The notes: a model not told the origin generated them from the sequence alone. A stretch of 64,000 bases of DNA from Dermatophagoides farinae (GCF_024713945.1 NC_134680.1:1512001-1576000); one strand, 5' to 3'. Shown: positions 26,201 through 39,405, counted from the first letter of the stretch. Numbers and translations: made by a program.

Positions 26201-29200
26201 CAACCTGAAATGACTGTATTGCCATCATTATTGACAATGCAAATCAAATCTGATGATAATATGGATGATAATACGCCCAAAACGGAGATACATGTACCAT
26301 ATAATACAGCATTCGATTCGGATGTTGGATCACCAGAATTAAGCCGAACTCGCCAACAGATGGTCGCCATGAATGAAGCAATGCGTGAAAAAGTGGATAA
26401 AATCAAAAATATGGCTGGTTCATTTCGACATTCTTTCCGTACAAAAATGAAAGATCTGATACAAAGTGCAAAACCAAAAACAACTGATCCAAAAATAATT
26501 GATACAACATTGAAATCGGAATTCATTGCATCTCAAGTACAGGAAACAGATTTAGATCAACTGACTACATCGAAATTAACAACAGATGCATCCACATCGA
26601 AAACGCAACAAGAAGAAATTCCTATTATTTATGAAGATCCATCGAACATTATTAAAGCACTGGATAATCTTCTAACCGAATCTGGTTATCAAGTGGATAA
26701 AACTGTTGATGATGATGATTATCATCATGTAGAAGATGAAAACGCGGAAAAACGTTCAAAAAAATTTGCACGAAAATTTCCCAAATTTGAATTCACACAT
26801 AAACCAATTGGACAACAATTTAACGAATGGACAGATCACCATGATGAAACAGAACGGCCTACATTTTCACAGAAAAATCGCGAACGTTTCGATCAGATCC
26901 GTAATCGTGCACAAAAATCATTGGGACAATTTGCCGATCGATTGAAACAACAAACACAACAAATTGGTGAACGTACTCGGGCATCAATCAGGGCAACGAA
27001 ATCACCATTACGTTCGATGCGAAAAACTGATCTACGACCTCAACGACCACCACCACCATCATCATATAATCATCAATCATTTGATGATTTACATTTTGCA
27101 TCTGATTCTGAATTATCACCCGGTACTGGTGTTGATTCATTACGACGTTCAGCAAAAGTCTATCAAGAATTAGCCGATGCACAAGAACGACTTGAAGCAT
27201 ATATGGCACCAGTGAGTCGTAATGAACCACGAAGACCACCACGTCGACGTTTGAATACGGATGAATCTGCCGGACAACGACAACCTGATTATATGCAATC
27301 ATTACCATCGTTATCGGTTACAAGACCAAAACCACCACGACCACCACCGCCAAATCGATATTTAACAACCAGTTGTCAATCGATGGTACCATGTGATGAG
27401 GAAATTTCTCTTGGAACTTCAACATCAAGTCTTTGGACACATTCTAAACCTGGTGATAGTAGTTCGGGTAAACGGAAACGTTTTCCACGTCGTCAACGTT
27501 GTCCACCGGATCAATTTTATAAAAATGTTCGCCTTAATTATCGGCCAAAAAAATCCTATGTTGAACTGTTACAAAAATCACAACCATTTTACGCAATGGC
27601 TACAATGCAACAACAAAAAGCATTAGAACGATCACAATCAACTGGACAATTATATGGACGTTATAAACCAACAACAATAGATAGTTTGGGTTATCCAATA
27701 CCCCCATTACGACGATCACGAACATTGCGATCAAAACCACCGATTTGTCCGACAAGTCCAGTTTTTGATAATTCCCGTGCTAATTCTGTGTTTTCAGCTA
27801 GAAGTGGTGGTGGTGGTGTCCAAACTTATTTGGCCTCATCGGATCATCCTTTTATTATGGATCAATATGAAACTGATCCACCACCATATCTCTTGGAAGG
27901 CAAAGATTTCTATAGTCCTTATCTACAAAGTCCACCGGAAACATTGAAATCTTCGCAACCTGATCTACAATGGAGTCCATATACATGGAAAGTTAAACGT
28001 TGTCGATCATTTGCCGAATCGTTAGCCGTAGATAAACAGAGATTACAATCACCTGAAATGGATGAAACACTACCAACACGAGATTCAAATGATACAATCG
28101 TACCATCACGATCAACGACACTGCAAAGATCAGCAACGACTATAGCAAATCATAATTATCGAATTGATGAACCAACTCATCGAATAGTACAACCAGAAAC
28201 CGTACAAGAACGAATGTTTAAATGGCTTCATTCCACAACATCATTGGATTCATGGCGTCATCGATTACCAAAAAATCCCATTAAACAACAACAAGCAACT
28301 AGTAGTAATAATAGTAGTAGTAAAAGACCTATACCACCACCAAGGCCACCAGGACCTTCTTCGTCCACAATAATGATGATGAATCGGGCAACTAGCCCTT
28401 CATCTACTAATCAATCTATTTGTTCTTCATTCTATAGCAATCAACAACAATCTGATATAAATAATGATAATTATTATTATTATAACAATAATATTGATGC
28501 TTTTCTTGCAGATACATTTGGCGACATTACACCATTGGCAAATACTATTGATAGTATTAGTGATCATAAATTACAACAACAACAACAACATCAATTACCA
28601 TCATCATCGTTAACAGCGCGTTCATTACCACCACCTCCAGTTCCACCAAGACCTAAATTAATACCGTCACATTATGTATATGAAGCTCGTCAACGTAATC
28701 GGCCACCAACACGTGATGTTGCATGTGATACATCGGAAAATGGATTTGAAAAATTTTGTCAACAACAGCAACAACAAACAAAAATATTGACAAACGCAAA
28801 TAAAAATGGTGGATTCTTACATCGTACAAACAATAAAACTTTTAATGATTATGAACGAAAATCACAATCATTAGATATATCAAATGATGATGATATAACC
28901 CTTGTGGAGAATACAAGTCATAGATTTTATACAAAAGAATATAATGGTCATGTTCCAAATGGATCAATAAATTCGGATAATAATAATAATATAACAATAG
29001 CATCAGTGTATACTGATGCACGGACACATCAATCGAATACAAATTCTCATCATGATCAAAAACCATCATCATCAATTATTAAACCGATACAACAACAACA
29101 ACAACATTGGTCTGATGGTAATGTATCCGATGATGATGATACAATTAATGATGATATATCATCATTATCATCATCACAATACCAATCTGTAATGGATCAC

Positions 29201-32200
29201 TTATCAACGGCTGATGATTCAATCGGATATCTAATTCAACAACAAACAACGCCCATAAAAAACGATTCATTTTTACATGGTTATAATAATAATAATAACT
29301 CATCAATAGTAATTATGCCACAAACAACTACCACAGCAACAACAACATCGAGACAACAACAAATATTATCAAAAAATATATCCAACATTGACAATACTGC
29401 TACATCTACTACGACGACGACAATGAATGAATACCAGTCAGCTTTGGACAACAACAACCAACAACAGCAATTATCATCATCAGCTGATTTTCAGCAACAA
29501 TATTCATCACAACGTTCATCAATGCATTCGAATCATGATCAACAACAACAACAACAGCATTTCGACATTGATAATGATGATGATGGAAACCAAATTCTTA
29601 ATGATTATGATCAATTTCAAAAACAATTTGATGGTTTACAAATGGTAAACAGAATGATAATTAATAGTGCTGATGGTGATCCAAATGATGGTGATGAAAC
29701 AGCAGCAGCGGCAACGGCAACAACAATTGCAATCGGTGCAGATGGAACGGATGAAGTTTTAATCACTGTTGGTGGTGACCATTCTACAACGTCGGTCACC
29801 ATCAACGATGATCTAAGTAAAGATAATAAAAATCGTCAGGTATGTTTTCCGATTATAATTTAAATATTTTTTTTTCTTTCTGTATACCATTATTTCCACT
29901 ATATTTTTTTCCTTCTGTTCTGTTCTTGATTTTTATTATATTTTTCTCTAAAATTTTCTGTTTGTTTCTTTTTTTTTCCACCAACCTTTTCTTGATTTCT
30001 TTGTTGATTTTTTTTATAGGAATCATTACTTTAACTTTTTTGGTTTTTATTATCTTGTATTTTGTTCTGTTTTTGTTTCCTGTTGATTTTTTCTCATTGT
30101 TTACCCATCTATCTATCTGTCTTTTATTGTCTTGTTCCCATATATATTCTTCTATTCTGTTTATTCTGTTTATAATTTGATCCTATAAAATTCTACAAGC
30201 CATAATACAACCATATAAAATACAGAAATGAAAAAACGATATTTATAATTATGAAAATATGATTTTCATTAAAATTTTCAAATCCTATTTGTTTGTCCAA
30301 TCACAAACACATGTCACATCACAAAATGCAACATACATCCGTGTGTGTGTATTTGTTTTGTCATGCGAGTATATAAATCAGAAATCAATTTGTAAATTAA
30401 TAAAGCATGAATGAATAATTCAGAAAAAAAATGATAATAATTCAAACAAATAAATAGATGGCTAATGGCGACTTTAGTACAGTAATCAAAAGAAAAATGT
30501 TGTTAGCTAGGAAACCAAAAATTTTTTATTATTATTATCATTTGGATGAAATAGCTTTTGTGTGAAATTCTATTGAAATCAGCTCTCTGATTGACGTTTT
30601 TTTTTGTTTTGTTTTGTTTTGTTTTGTTTCCGGTTTCCATTGAAATTATCAAAATTGAACATATTTCACATGTACACACATATGGTTTAATCTCTTGTAT
30701 GATTAATAGGATTTAATTTTAATGCAATAAAAATCCATAATTGATTTTATTCATTTTTAATATTTCTGATTATGGATTTTTTTTCTCCATTTTTTTTCCT
30801 GGAATGGATTAATATTGAGTAGTGATTTATTTTTCCTCTGTCCTCGTTTTTTTCTTTTTGGATTTTATTTTCCTGGTTCATTCATAACAAATTTTTTCTC
30901 CATATAGAGCTTTATCAGTACAGAATCGACCGAATCTACATCATCAACAGAATCGACAACATTTTCCTATTCTTCTGAATCGAATAAAAGTCTTTCGATT
31001 CCAATCAATCAATCTATTTATATTAATGATGTTGATGGTGATGGCCATGAATCAAATACATTAACGATTCTTGCCACGCAACAGGCACCACCAACACCAT
31101 CTTCACAGCCATCTTGTGATTCATTATCTGATAAAAAAATTTCGGATGAGAGAAAAAAGAAATCTAATGGATCAAAGAAAAAGAAATATAGCCTTGCTGA
31201 ACCACCAAATGAGATAACTAGACCTTGTGTTGATGCATCTACACCTTTGATTGTTGCCGGTGGACAAATCTTATCAAATCCATCGTTACGTGAGAATCTT
31301 AGTTCATTACCAAAATCGACACCAAAAGGTGGTAAACCAGATAAACGTTATTATTGTGCACATGAGCTTTATACAACCGAACGGGATTATGTTGATGTAT
31401 TGATCATGTTGACGGAAGAATTTCGGAAAGAAATTCAACCATATGTAACACCCAAATGGTTGTCCACATTTTTTCGACCATTAGATGGTGTTACACCCAT
31501 CAATAAAAAATTACTTGAAGAATTGAAGCGAAGAATTTTGGTCGACTGGGATGATAATACTAAATTGTCAGGTTGGTTTTCTATAAATTTTTTGTTGGAT
31601 TTTAACTATAATTCTTGTTTAAATAAATTCTTTTCATAGATATCATAATTCAAATATGTCCATATTTTAAAGAATATTCCATTTATATACGTGAATTTGA
31701 TCGAATAAATTTCATGTTGGACGATGCAATTGTACGGTTTGTTGATTTTGAATCTGTATTAAGGTCATTTGAGAATAATGATCGATGCCGAAAATTGACA
31801 ATAAAATCCTACCTCTTGAAACCGATTCAACGGTTGCCGCAATATTTACTTATGTTGAAACAATATGCCAAATTATTGGATCCTGAAAAAGATCGTGATG
31901 AATTTGAAGGAACACAAGAAGCTATGCGTATTGTCAGTGAAGTGGTTGAACATGTCGATCGTGAATCGAAAATGCAGGAACAATCATTAACATTAAATGA
32001 ACTTCGAAATCGAATTATATTGACTAAACCGACAAAAATTATCATACCTGGTCGTGTGTTGATTCGTCGTGGTCAGCTGGATAAAGTAAGCCGTAAAGAA
32101 GTGCATGTTCGTTATTTCATACTGGTAAGACCTGTTATTTTCTGTATTTATTATACAATTTGTGTTTAATAACAATAATGTTGTTATATAGTTTAACGAC

Positions 32201-33992
32201 GTTTTATTCTACCTGACACCCGTTATGAATGGAATGTATAAATTAAAAGAAGAACTACCACTGCTTGGTATGCAGGTAGAAATGACACAAAATTATCCGC
32301 GAGAATTCATTGTTCGTTCAGTGAAACGATCATTCGCTTTATTTGCTCCGTAAGTGTTAACTATTGATTTCTATCTTATATTTTTGTTTACTTATTTTAA
32401 AATGATAATTGATTTCGGATAACGATGTAGCGATGAAAAAGAACGTGAAGAATGGGTTCGTGATCTACGAAAAGCCATTGCCGATCATACGGAAAAACAA
32501 TTATCATTTAAAAATCGAAATTCAATGTCCGAAATGTCTAGCGGCCATCCTCATTCACCTCATTCGATGGAACCGATGAATCAATTATTATCGGTTACGT
32601 CATCACCACAATCAACTTTGTCTAGGCCCAATAATGATCGAATATCAATCTTATCTGCCAGCGAATCCGATTATGATTATCCAATACCAAGTGCATCGGC
32701 AAATATTGCTACATCAGAAATGTCTTCGGCTCTTCGCCTTGGGGATTTAGCTCCTGTTTGGTTACATGATAATCATGTTACAATGTGCCATCAATGTACG
32801 GCTCCATTTACCCTTTTGAATCGTCGTCATCATTGTCGAGCTTGTGGACATATATTCTGTGCTAATTGTAGTTCGCATCAGTTTCCTCTTAAATATTTAG
32901 ATTATAAACCTGACCGTGTCTGTGATTATTGTCATGATGAGCTTAAATCAATGCAAAATCCATTATTATCATCACCACTACGTGTTAGTTTTCTCAACAA
33001 TCAACATATTGACTCCAATTCGGATTATCATGATTATGCTAATATCGAATCAACACCACAGATATCTGTATCGATTTCGCCACAAAATTCAATCAAAAGT
33101 ACTAGTTCTACTATTTCATCATCCGGAATAGGTAGTGGTGGTAATAATGGTAATGGAATACTTAAAAATTTAACCCGTAAAAATCGATCAAATTCATGTC
33201 ATGAATTGCGAAATAATCAAGTAAAAATACCCCCGGATACACCTCCGGCTATTACTTTGTCTCATCAATCGTCATCATTGTTGGCTGGTGGTAATAATCA
33301 TCTTCAACAACAATTATTATTACGGAATAATAATATTCGACTAAGTTCACGTTTGTTGAAAAATAAAAATGTATCATCCGTATTGGTTGAAGTACAGGCA
33401 AACGATTCGAATGCATTGATTGCTGGATGGCTACATCGTTATGCACAGAAAAAAGGCTGGAAACGGTATTGGTTTGTCATTAAAAATATGGTACTATATA
33501 CATTCAAAGCATCCGAAGATGTTCGTGCATTGGAAACATTGCCATTACTAAGTTATGATGTATCCGTTTCTAATGAATCAATTAAAGGTCATCCAGCGGA
33601 ATTGATCATCAAATTGTCACATCGTTGTCAGCCAACCATTTATTTCTTTGTCGAACAGAAAGAACAGTTTCAACGGTAATTGATCTGTTATTTGTTAATG
33701 ATTGACTTGTAATTGAATTTTTTTTCTTTTGTTTACATGATCATCAATCATCATGGGATTTATATTTCACAAATATCGACGTATGTTTATTTTTACTTTG
33801 AAAACTGACAAATCATTCAAACATGTTGACGATATAAATCGACATTGGAATTATATTTCAAAAAATTCTTGCAGTTGGTTCGAATGTTTCAAAGAATCTA
33901 CATCGTTATTACAGTCACCATCATCAAAAAAGCTATCATCCGTATCATTGGATCAGCAACCACCACCATCATCACCGTCACAATCTGGATAA
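23228..33992 (+). CDS. Giant FGD-type Rho guanine-nucleotide exchange factor (DH-PH-FYVE-PH)
   Basis: Exons 23228-23532, 23605-23811, 23884-29839, 30908-31571, 31640-32124, 32192-32349, 32431-33675 and 33875-33992 join in frame to about 3,045 residues. The first ~2,300 are disordered, with basic clusters (KTKDKNKDRKKSRKARSE), proline-rich candidate SH3 ligands (SLPPPPVPPRPKL, RPIPPPRPPGPSS) and poly-N/Q/S tracts. Then come DH (about 2300-2490, HELYTTERDYV, TIKSYLLKPIQRLPQYLLML), PH1 (about 2510-2635), FYVE (about 2701-2762, RRHHCRACG and DRVCDYC) and PH2 (about 2922-3020), the FGD order. FGD proteins activate Cdc42-class GTPases at PI3P or actin-rich membranes. The 5,956-bp third exon is exceptional. 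The chosen ATG has an in-frame TGA just upstream and no acceptor between, so it is either a true start or an alternative first exon downstream of 20013-22760. Confidence 0.9.
29840..30907 (+). other. Long intron of the FGD-type gene
   Basis: Bounded by cag/gtatgt and catatag/agc. T-rich, with no internal exon that keeps phase 0 recognised. Confidence 0.75.
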
Positions 33993-34587
33993 AATAAAAT
34001 GAGGCCACACAATGTTCATTCTAAGTCATATTCATTATTATTTGTTTTAATCTTGTGTTTGTCGTTCTCATTCATTCAATATTCATAAGATATTTTTTTT
34101 CACTGACCTCAATTATCATCATCAAATAGAATTTCATATTATCGTCACATCATTTTCTCATTCATCAACAAAAAAAACTTGATACAGACATCATCATTAT
34201 ACCTTTTTCTGTGTTATCATATTTTGTCGATCAATATCGATATCTTAAATTGTGCATTTCTTTAGAACGAGAAAAAACTCACAATTTTTTGTTTGTACTT
34301 TTTTTTAAATTTGTAAAATTTCATCTATTTTTTTCGACATTTTTTCCCAACATTTAGTTTGTTGTTTAAAAAATATTATTATTTGCAAACGTTTCTTGGA
34401 TTTTATTTTCAATTTTGAATTAATATGATTGGATTCAAATAAATAAATAAATTTCGTAAATGTTCCAATCGATTTATTCGATTGCAAAAGGAAATGATAG
34501 TTAGTATACAAAAAAAACAAAATTATTCGTCCCTCATCAGACTATTTTTAACGGGTTAGTTAGTTAAGAAATGTTAAATTGATCAAT
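33993..34587. other. Convergent 3' ends
   Basis: 3' UTR space between the plus-strand RhoGEF and the minus-strand unknown gene. AATAAA-type motifs occur near 33993 and at 34438-34450 on the plus strand. No ORF is supported. Confidence 0.6.
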
Positions 34588-35976
34588 CTATTGATCATCA
34601 TCATATTTGATTGGTTGATTATCATCATCATCAAAACGGACATGTGATCGAGAAGGCTGAGCGGATGATGATACTGATGATGTGGGTGAGAATTGTGGTT
34701 CCATTGATAAGGATTGTCGGTTTCGTTGTGATGATAACAAACGATTATTTTGTTCCGGTTGCCATGATGATGTAGTTGATGGTTCATCATTGTCATCATC
34801 ATAATTAAATTGTTGGTCATAATTAAATCTCGATGATCCAGTCGCTTTTGATCGATTGCCATTGCGTAGATATGATGGTATTATTGGTTTGTATTCATAA
34901 TCGATACCTGCAATCATGCCATTACTTCGGCTAGTAATTGTTTCCCTGTCATCATCATCTCCATAGCCATATGTTGGACAAATTGAATCAATATTCGTGT
35001 CAAAACGATTGGGTGTAAAACGAGGTGTAGGTTGTTGTGGACGATGATATGCATATACGGAACTTTGTGATTGCCATTCCGGATCCAATGATACATCCGG
35101 ATAACGATTACGACGAAGTCCCATAGGTTCATCACAGAACGGCTGAAATGGTTCATAATCATAACGATCGGTTACAGATTCGGTATCATAATCTGGTATG
35201 GTTCTACGTCCCGGTTTTGAATCATATAATCGTTGCCAATCATAACGATATTCCGGCTGATCAGGTTCATCAACATTGGCACTATATAGATTATGACGAT
35301 TACGATGTTTAAATGGTCGATATACATAGCCTGAACTACCAACAGTGGATGCTACTTCGGGATCTATTTCTGATGCAATAATGGCATCATAATCTGGTTG
35401 TGATACATATTCACTATTTTCATCGACACATGATGTCGTTGGTTCTTCTTCTGGTACACGTAACGCTTCTGGATCGATCTCATTTTGTAGTTCATATTCA
35501 TAAGAAAATTTCGCTCTAGCTAAATTTGAAAACCAATCCATTTTCGATAGATTTGATTTGTCTGCACTTAATAATCGAATATTATCGATAATAGTGTCCA
35601 TTTCCGATGTAAGACGAAGTTCATATTCCAATACATTTGGATCATATGATTCCATTGCCGTTTCTCGTTCGCCAAGAAATACATCTTTATATGTACGTCG
35701 GAACGATGATCGAGCCAGTCCTTGTAATCCTTGGCGATAATCATTGAGACAAACTTCTCGTTGACGTTTAGCACGAATTCTAATCTCTTGTTTAGCATCA
35801 AAATCTAGACGATCATATTCACGAAGACTGGCTTCAAATTTAGCTTTAAATATGTTTAGTTGTCGTTTATAAGCATCCCGTGCACGACTACGTTCATATC
35901 GGCCAGCTTTTGGATCGGCAGGACGTTTTTTCAATGCTGAACGACCGGGAATCATTGAACCAGATGATGAAGCCAT
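34588..35976 (-). CDS. Unrecognised helical protein, paralogue 1 of a tandem pair
   Basis: Single-exon ORF of 462 residues, starting MASSSGSMIPGRSALKKR. Residues about 27-135 are rich in Arg, Lys, Glu and Ala and look alpha-helical (ARDAYKRQLNIFKAKFEAS, KQEIRIRAKRQREVCL, YELRLTSEMDTIIDNI). The rest is acidic, tyrosine-rich and disordered, ending in a basic/Asp tail. The helical part aligns with the neighbouring gene at 36543-37502. Spacing of its motifs (A-x3-Y ... K/H-x6-A ... YE-x-L-x2-E-M/I) recalls the three-helix middle domain of atlastin/GBP-type GTPases, but there is no GTPase domain and no membrane segment. That resemblance is inference from memory and weak. It is transcribed convergently with the RhoGEF. 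Confidence 0.75.
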   Translation of the reverse strand: MASSSGSMIPGRSALKKRPADPKAGRYERSRARDAYKRQLNIFKAKFEASLREYDRLDFDAKQEIRIRAKRQREVCLNDYRQGLQGLARSSFRRTYKDVFLGERETAMESYDPNVLEYELRLTSEMDTIIDNIRLLSADKSNLSKMDWFSNLARAKFSYEYELQNEIDPEALRVPEEEPTTSCVDENSEYVSQPDYDAIIASEIDPEVASTVGSSGYVYRPFKHRNRHNLYSANVDEPDQPEYRYDWQRLYDSKPGRRTIPDYDTESVTDRYDYEPFQPFCDEPMGLRRNRYPDVSLDPEWQSQSSVYAYHRPQQPTPRFTPNRFDTNIDSICPTYGYGDDDDRETITSRSNGMIAGIDYEYKPIIPSYLRNGNRSKATGSSRFNYDQQFNYDDDNDEPSTTSSWQPEQNNRLLSSQRNRQSLSMEPQFSPTSSVSSSAQPSRSHVRFDDDDNQPIKYDDDQ

Positions 35977-36542
35977 GATGTCTTAAAAAAGTACACAATC
36001 AAATAATGAAATACGATATAATGATGATGATATTCAATTAACTATTTCATTTTTGAATTCCAAATTAAGAAAAATACGATGAAATCAACAAAAATAAAGT
36101 TGATGGCAAAAAACTGTTGATGATGATGATGATGTTAATTTGGTTAGAATATTATGTGTGCTGTGAGGTGAAATGATGATGATAAATGGATGAATGCCAT
36201 CAATGAAATGAACGGAATCATTCGAAATGGATGGTGCCATTCCATCAAGTGAATGTTTTCTTCTCTAGTTGACGATAATGTGTTATTTTACATTCAAAAA
36301 AAAAAAAAAAAATCATTTGTCTAAAATTTAAACAACATTAGCGGTGTCGTCATTGATTTTACTACATTAAACGACGCTTTTCACATATTTTCATTCGAAT
36401 CACATCAACAATTTGACTGTATATAGTATATATAGTAAACAAGAATTTTTTGTTTCGTTGTTGAAAAATATTTGATGACGATTTCTCGAAACCGATGCCA
36501 ATGTTTTTTTTCCATTTTCATTTTATGCCTTCCTTCCTTCAA
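35977..36542. other. Spacer between the two paralogues
   Basis: AT-rich with an ATG microsatellite near 36118-36136 and an A-run at 36296-36311. It probably contains the promoter of paralogue 1 and the 3' UTR of paralogue 2. Confidence 0.6.
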
Positions 36543-37502
36543 TCATTCTTGTAAGAAATCATCAAGAATGGTTTGCTTCGTTGTTCTCATTGTTACTGAT
36601 GATGAAGATTTTTGAAATGTTTTAAAACGATCATCATCATCAGCATTATTAATGCTGTTAGTAGCATTATTTGTCGCCAATGACGTTGTTGTTATTCTTG
36701 CCGATTTATAATTATCATCAGCATCAGCAAGTTTATTATTATTATTCAAATATTTTGATGTGGATAAATATTTATCATAAAATCTTTCGACTTCTGTTTT
36801 ATGGTCATCATCTTTATCATGTTCAAATTGCCAACGCCATGATTGATTATCATTTGTTGTGGCCATTAATAAATCTGAACGATTATATAATGGCAATGAA
36901 TAACCAACATCATCATATAATGAATTAAAATATTGTCGTTGACGATCCGTTTTCAATGGTCGTAGCCATTCTTGGCGATTATTCTCTCGAAGATGGTCAA
37001 TTGAATCGATCATTTTATCCATTTCATCGATTAGTTGACGTTCGAATGATAATACATGTGAATTTGTTGTTGCACGACGGGTACTTTCATAAGTTAATTT
37101 ATTTCGTGGTAATGCTTGCCGCAATGATGATGTATATGATGATCGGAAATCAAGAATACCATCATCATCATCTTCATCATCTCGTATCATACGAGCAGTT
37201 CGAAATGTTGATGAACGATTACGGCTTGTATGCGGCAATTCACTGCTACACATTGAACGGATTCTTAATGAATTACCAATGATGGGCAATTGATTACAGG
37301 CAATCTTTTCCGTATCACGACGATAACGTTCCAGACATTCGGGTTTCAAATCCATGGCACGCATTCGTAGATGTTGTTTAATTTCAAACGATATTGGCCG
37401 CGATTCATATTGGCGTAATGTATTCAATAATTCTCGTCGAAAATGTTCACGTTCACGGGTGTAAACATTACGAGCTTGACTCATTTCCAATGGTTCCGAC
37501 AT
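36543..37502 (-). CDS. Unrecognised helical protein, paralogue 2 of a tandem pair
   Basis: Single-exon ORF of 319 residues, starting MSEPLEMSQARNVYTRERE. It shares with paralogue 1 the pattern ARxxYxR...F...L-R-x-Y-E...K-Q-x-x-R-x-R-A...C-L-x-x-Y-R and a second block (FERQLIDEMDKMIDSIDHL against YELRLTSEMDTIIDNIRLL). The remaining sequence is diverged and disordered, with Asn/Asp-rich stretches. Same strand as paralogue 1 and about 570 bp apart, so tandem duplication is likely, old enough that only the helical core is alignable by eye. Function unknown; no signal peptide, membrane helix or catalytic motif was seen. Confidence 0.75.
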   Translation of the reverse strand: MSEPLEMSQARNVYTREREHFRRELLNTLRQYESRPISFEIKQHLRMRAMDLKPECLERYRRDTEKIACNQLPIIGNSLRIRSMCSSELPHTSRNRSSTFRTARMIRDDEDDDDGILDFRSSYTSSLRQALPRNKLTYESTRRATTNSHVLSFERQLIDEMDKMIDSIDHLRENNRQEWLRPLKTDRQRQYFNSLYDDVGYSLPLYNRSDLLMATTNDNQSWRWQFEHDKDDDHKTEVERFYDKYLSTSKYLNNNNKLADADDNYKSARITTTSLATNNATNSINNADDDDRFKTFQKSSSSVTMRTTKQTILDDFLQE

Positions 37503-38282
37503 GATTCTGAAACAACAACAATAATAGCAGTGGATGAAACAAGAATTGAATACACACTAGTGTGAAAAAGACAAATCTTTAAATCTTCAAAAAAAAAACA
37601 AAGAATATCTTGAATTTTTCTTACAAACAAAACACAGAATCGTTGAACAGACTTCGAAGAAGATTTGTTTTCAGTTATAATCACCATAAATTATTCATCT
37701 CTGAAAATAATTTAAAAATAGAATACAGATGTATGTCAACTAAACTTAGACATTGATGGTTGTAGGCGTGAATATGAATCCGTTTCTAACAATGTCAATC
37801 CAAGTAAATGGAAAGAAAAAATTTGCCGCCTACGACATAAGAACATTTTTTTTTTTGGACGTAATTCAGAGAAAACACACATTCTATCTGTATCGATCTA
37901 AATGACAAAAAAAATTCCTATTTTTAAAATAATTTTCATTTTCTCAACTCTTTCGATCAAACATAAATTCTTTGAATTCAAAATGTTTATGAACGTCATT
38001 GCCATCTATCGGATACCGATTGAAAAAGTAATGATTTTTTTTAAATCATTATTTTCGAAATGGAAAAGGTCAGTGTTTAGATATTAAACCGATCATTATA
38101 AATGAATCGTTTAATGTTATTTGATTTGATTCTGATTCTCACATTTTTTTTTATTTTACAATTTGACATTAATACTGATTGAAATTTATGTTTAATGCTA
38201 CAACATTTTCGAAACAAATTATGATAATGTGATCTTTAGTTTTGTTTTTTTCTCGATGCAATTCCAATCAATCAATTGATAA
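37503..38282. other. Intergenic, divergent promoters
   Basis: No gene recognised. Contains upstream regions of the minus-strand paralogue 2 and the plus-strand secreted protein. Small ORFs here are AT-rich and unconvincing. Confidence 0.5.
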
Positions 38283-39083
38283 ATGACTATTTCGATTATG
38301 AATATGGATTTGATTCGATTATCCATGTTGATTACGATGATGATAAACAGCGTAACATATGGCCAATATGATGACAATTCTTTGGAAATCAAATTAACTG
38401 TTCCAACATTTGATTCAACTTCGATCATAATCGAATCGACGCAAGAATCATCATTATCACCGGCAACTATAACAATGAAAGCAACACCGATATCAACATT
38501 GTTGTTGTCACCGAATGATCGTGAAATGTTACGGCGACTGATTCTTATTAAAACATTAGAACATCAGGATGGTAAAGTGAATATTGATGCCGATTATGAT
38601 CGTCTAAGAAAGAGGAAAAAAATGTTACTTCATGAACATTCTAATTGTTATTCGTACATTAAACACATAATTCGATTGAAATTTGATTGTAATTTGATGG
38701 CACAAAAATTATCACAAATTGACAAAAAATTGTCCAATTTTAAATCATCATGTGAACAATTATTGGAAAAATTCTTAAGTTTATCCGCCATTTTTCGTAT
38801 GAAAAAATGTACCGATAATTCAGTGAATGGTGAATGTCTAAAAATTCAACATACAATACATGAATATTTACATTCATCAGGCTACGAATGTTTTGTTAAT
38901 AATGTTAATGTTAATTGTAACGATGCGTCACAGTATCGAAAATTATTCGAAAAAGAATATAAACTACAACAATGTGATAATATTTTATATATGGGCAGTC
39001 AAGTATGTAAAATGATCAATATACTTACCATTCAAATTCGATTTAAAATTCAGAATGAATGTAAACAAAAAAAAAATTTCTGA
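38283..39083 (+). CDS. Secreted cysteine-rich protein of unknown function
   Basis: Single-exon ORF of 266 residues. The methionine of MDLIRLSMLITMMINSVTYG heads a good signal peptide; the ORF's first methionine is seven residues earlier (MTISIMN) and either could start translation. A Thr/Ser-rich stretch follows, then a helical region with ten cysteines (e.g. SNCYSY, FDCNL, SSCEQL, KKCTDN, GECLK, YECFV, VNCND, QQCDN, QVCKM, NECKQ), ending in a lysine-rich tail. Paired cysteines in an extracellular helical protein suggest disulfides. The family is not recognised. Confidence 0.75.
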   Translation: MTISIMNMDLIRLSMLITMMINSVTYGQYDDNSLEIKLTVPTFDSTSIIIESTQESSLSPATITMKATPISTLLLSPNDREMLRRLILIKTLEHQDGKVNIDADYDRLRKRKKMLLHEHSNCYSYIKHIIRLKFDCNLMAQKLSQIDKKLSNFKSSCEQLLEKFLSLSAIFRMKKCTDNSVNGECLKIQHTIHEYLHSSGYECFVNNVNVNCNDASQYRKLFEKEYKLQQCDNILYMGSQVCKMINILTIQIRFKIQNECKQKKNF

Positions 39084-39405
39084 TAATATTGGAAAGAAAA
39101 ATTCATTTCATCAAAATCGATTAAACAGCCAAAGCTTTGAATATATTGGAAAAAAATGTTCCTATTGAAAAACAAATGTCCAATATGAATACAGCTATCA
39201 GCTTGTGTATACAAATGTTAAGGAGATTGATCATGATTTTTTAAACTTTCATTGTTTAATATGAATTATATTGAAAAAAAATTTTAGTTTAAATTAAATT
39301 TTTTGAAAAAAAATCTAATTAATTTTATTTTTTTTTTGTGGTGAAATAAAATCGAAGAAAAAAATTACAGATTAAAATTGCTCGATAAGCGATTACGATA
39401 ATGAA
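39084..39405. other. Short intergenic spacer before the kinase
   Basis: AT-rich; 3' UTR of the secreted protein and promoter of the kinase. No ORF is supported. Confidence 0.55.

Noticed and set aside
29842-30180. 112-codon ORF rich in Phe, Leu and Ile after the giant exon
   Set aside because: It is a T-rich intron read as hydrophobic codons.
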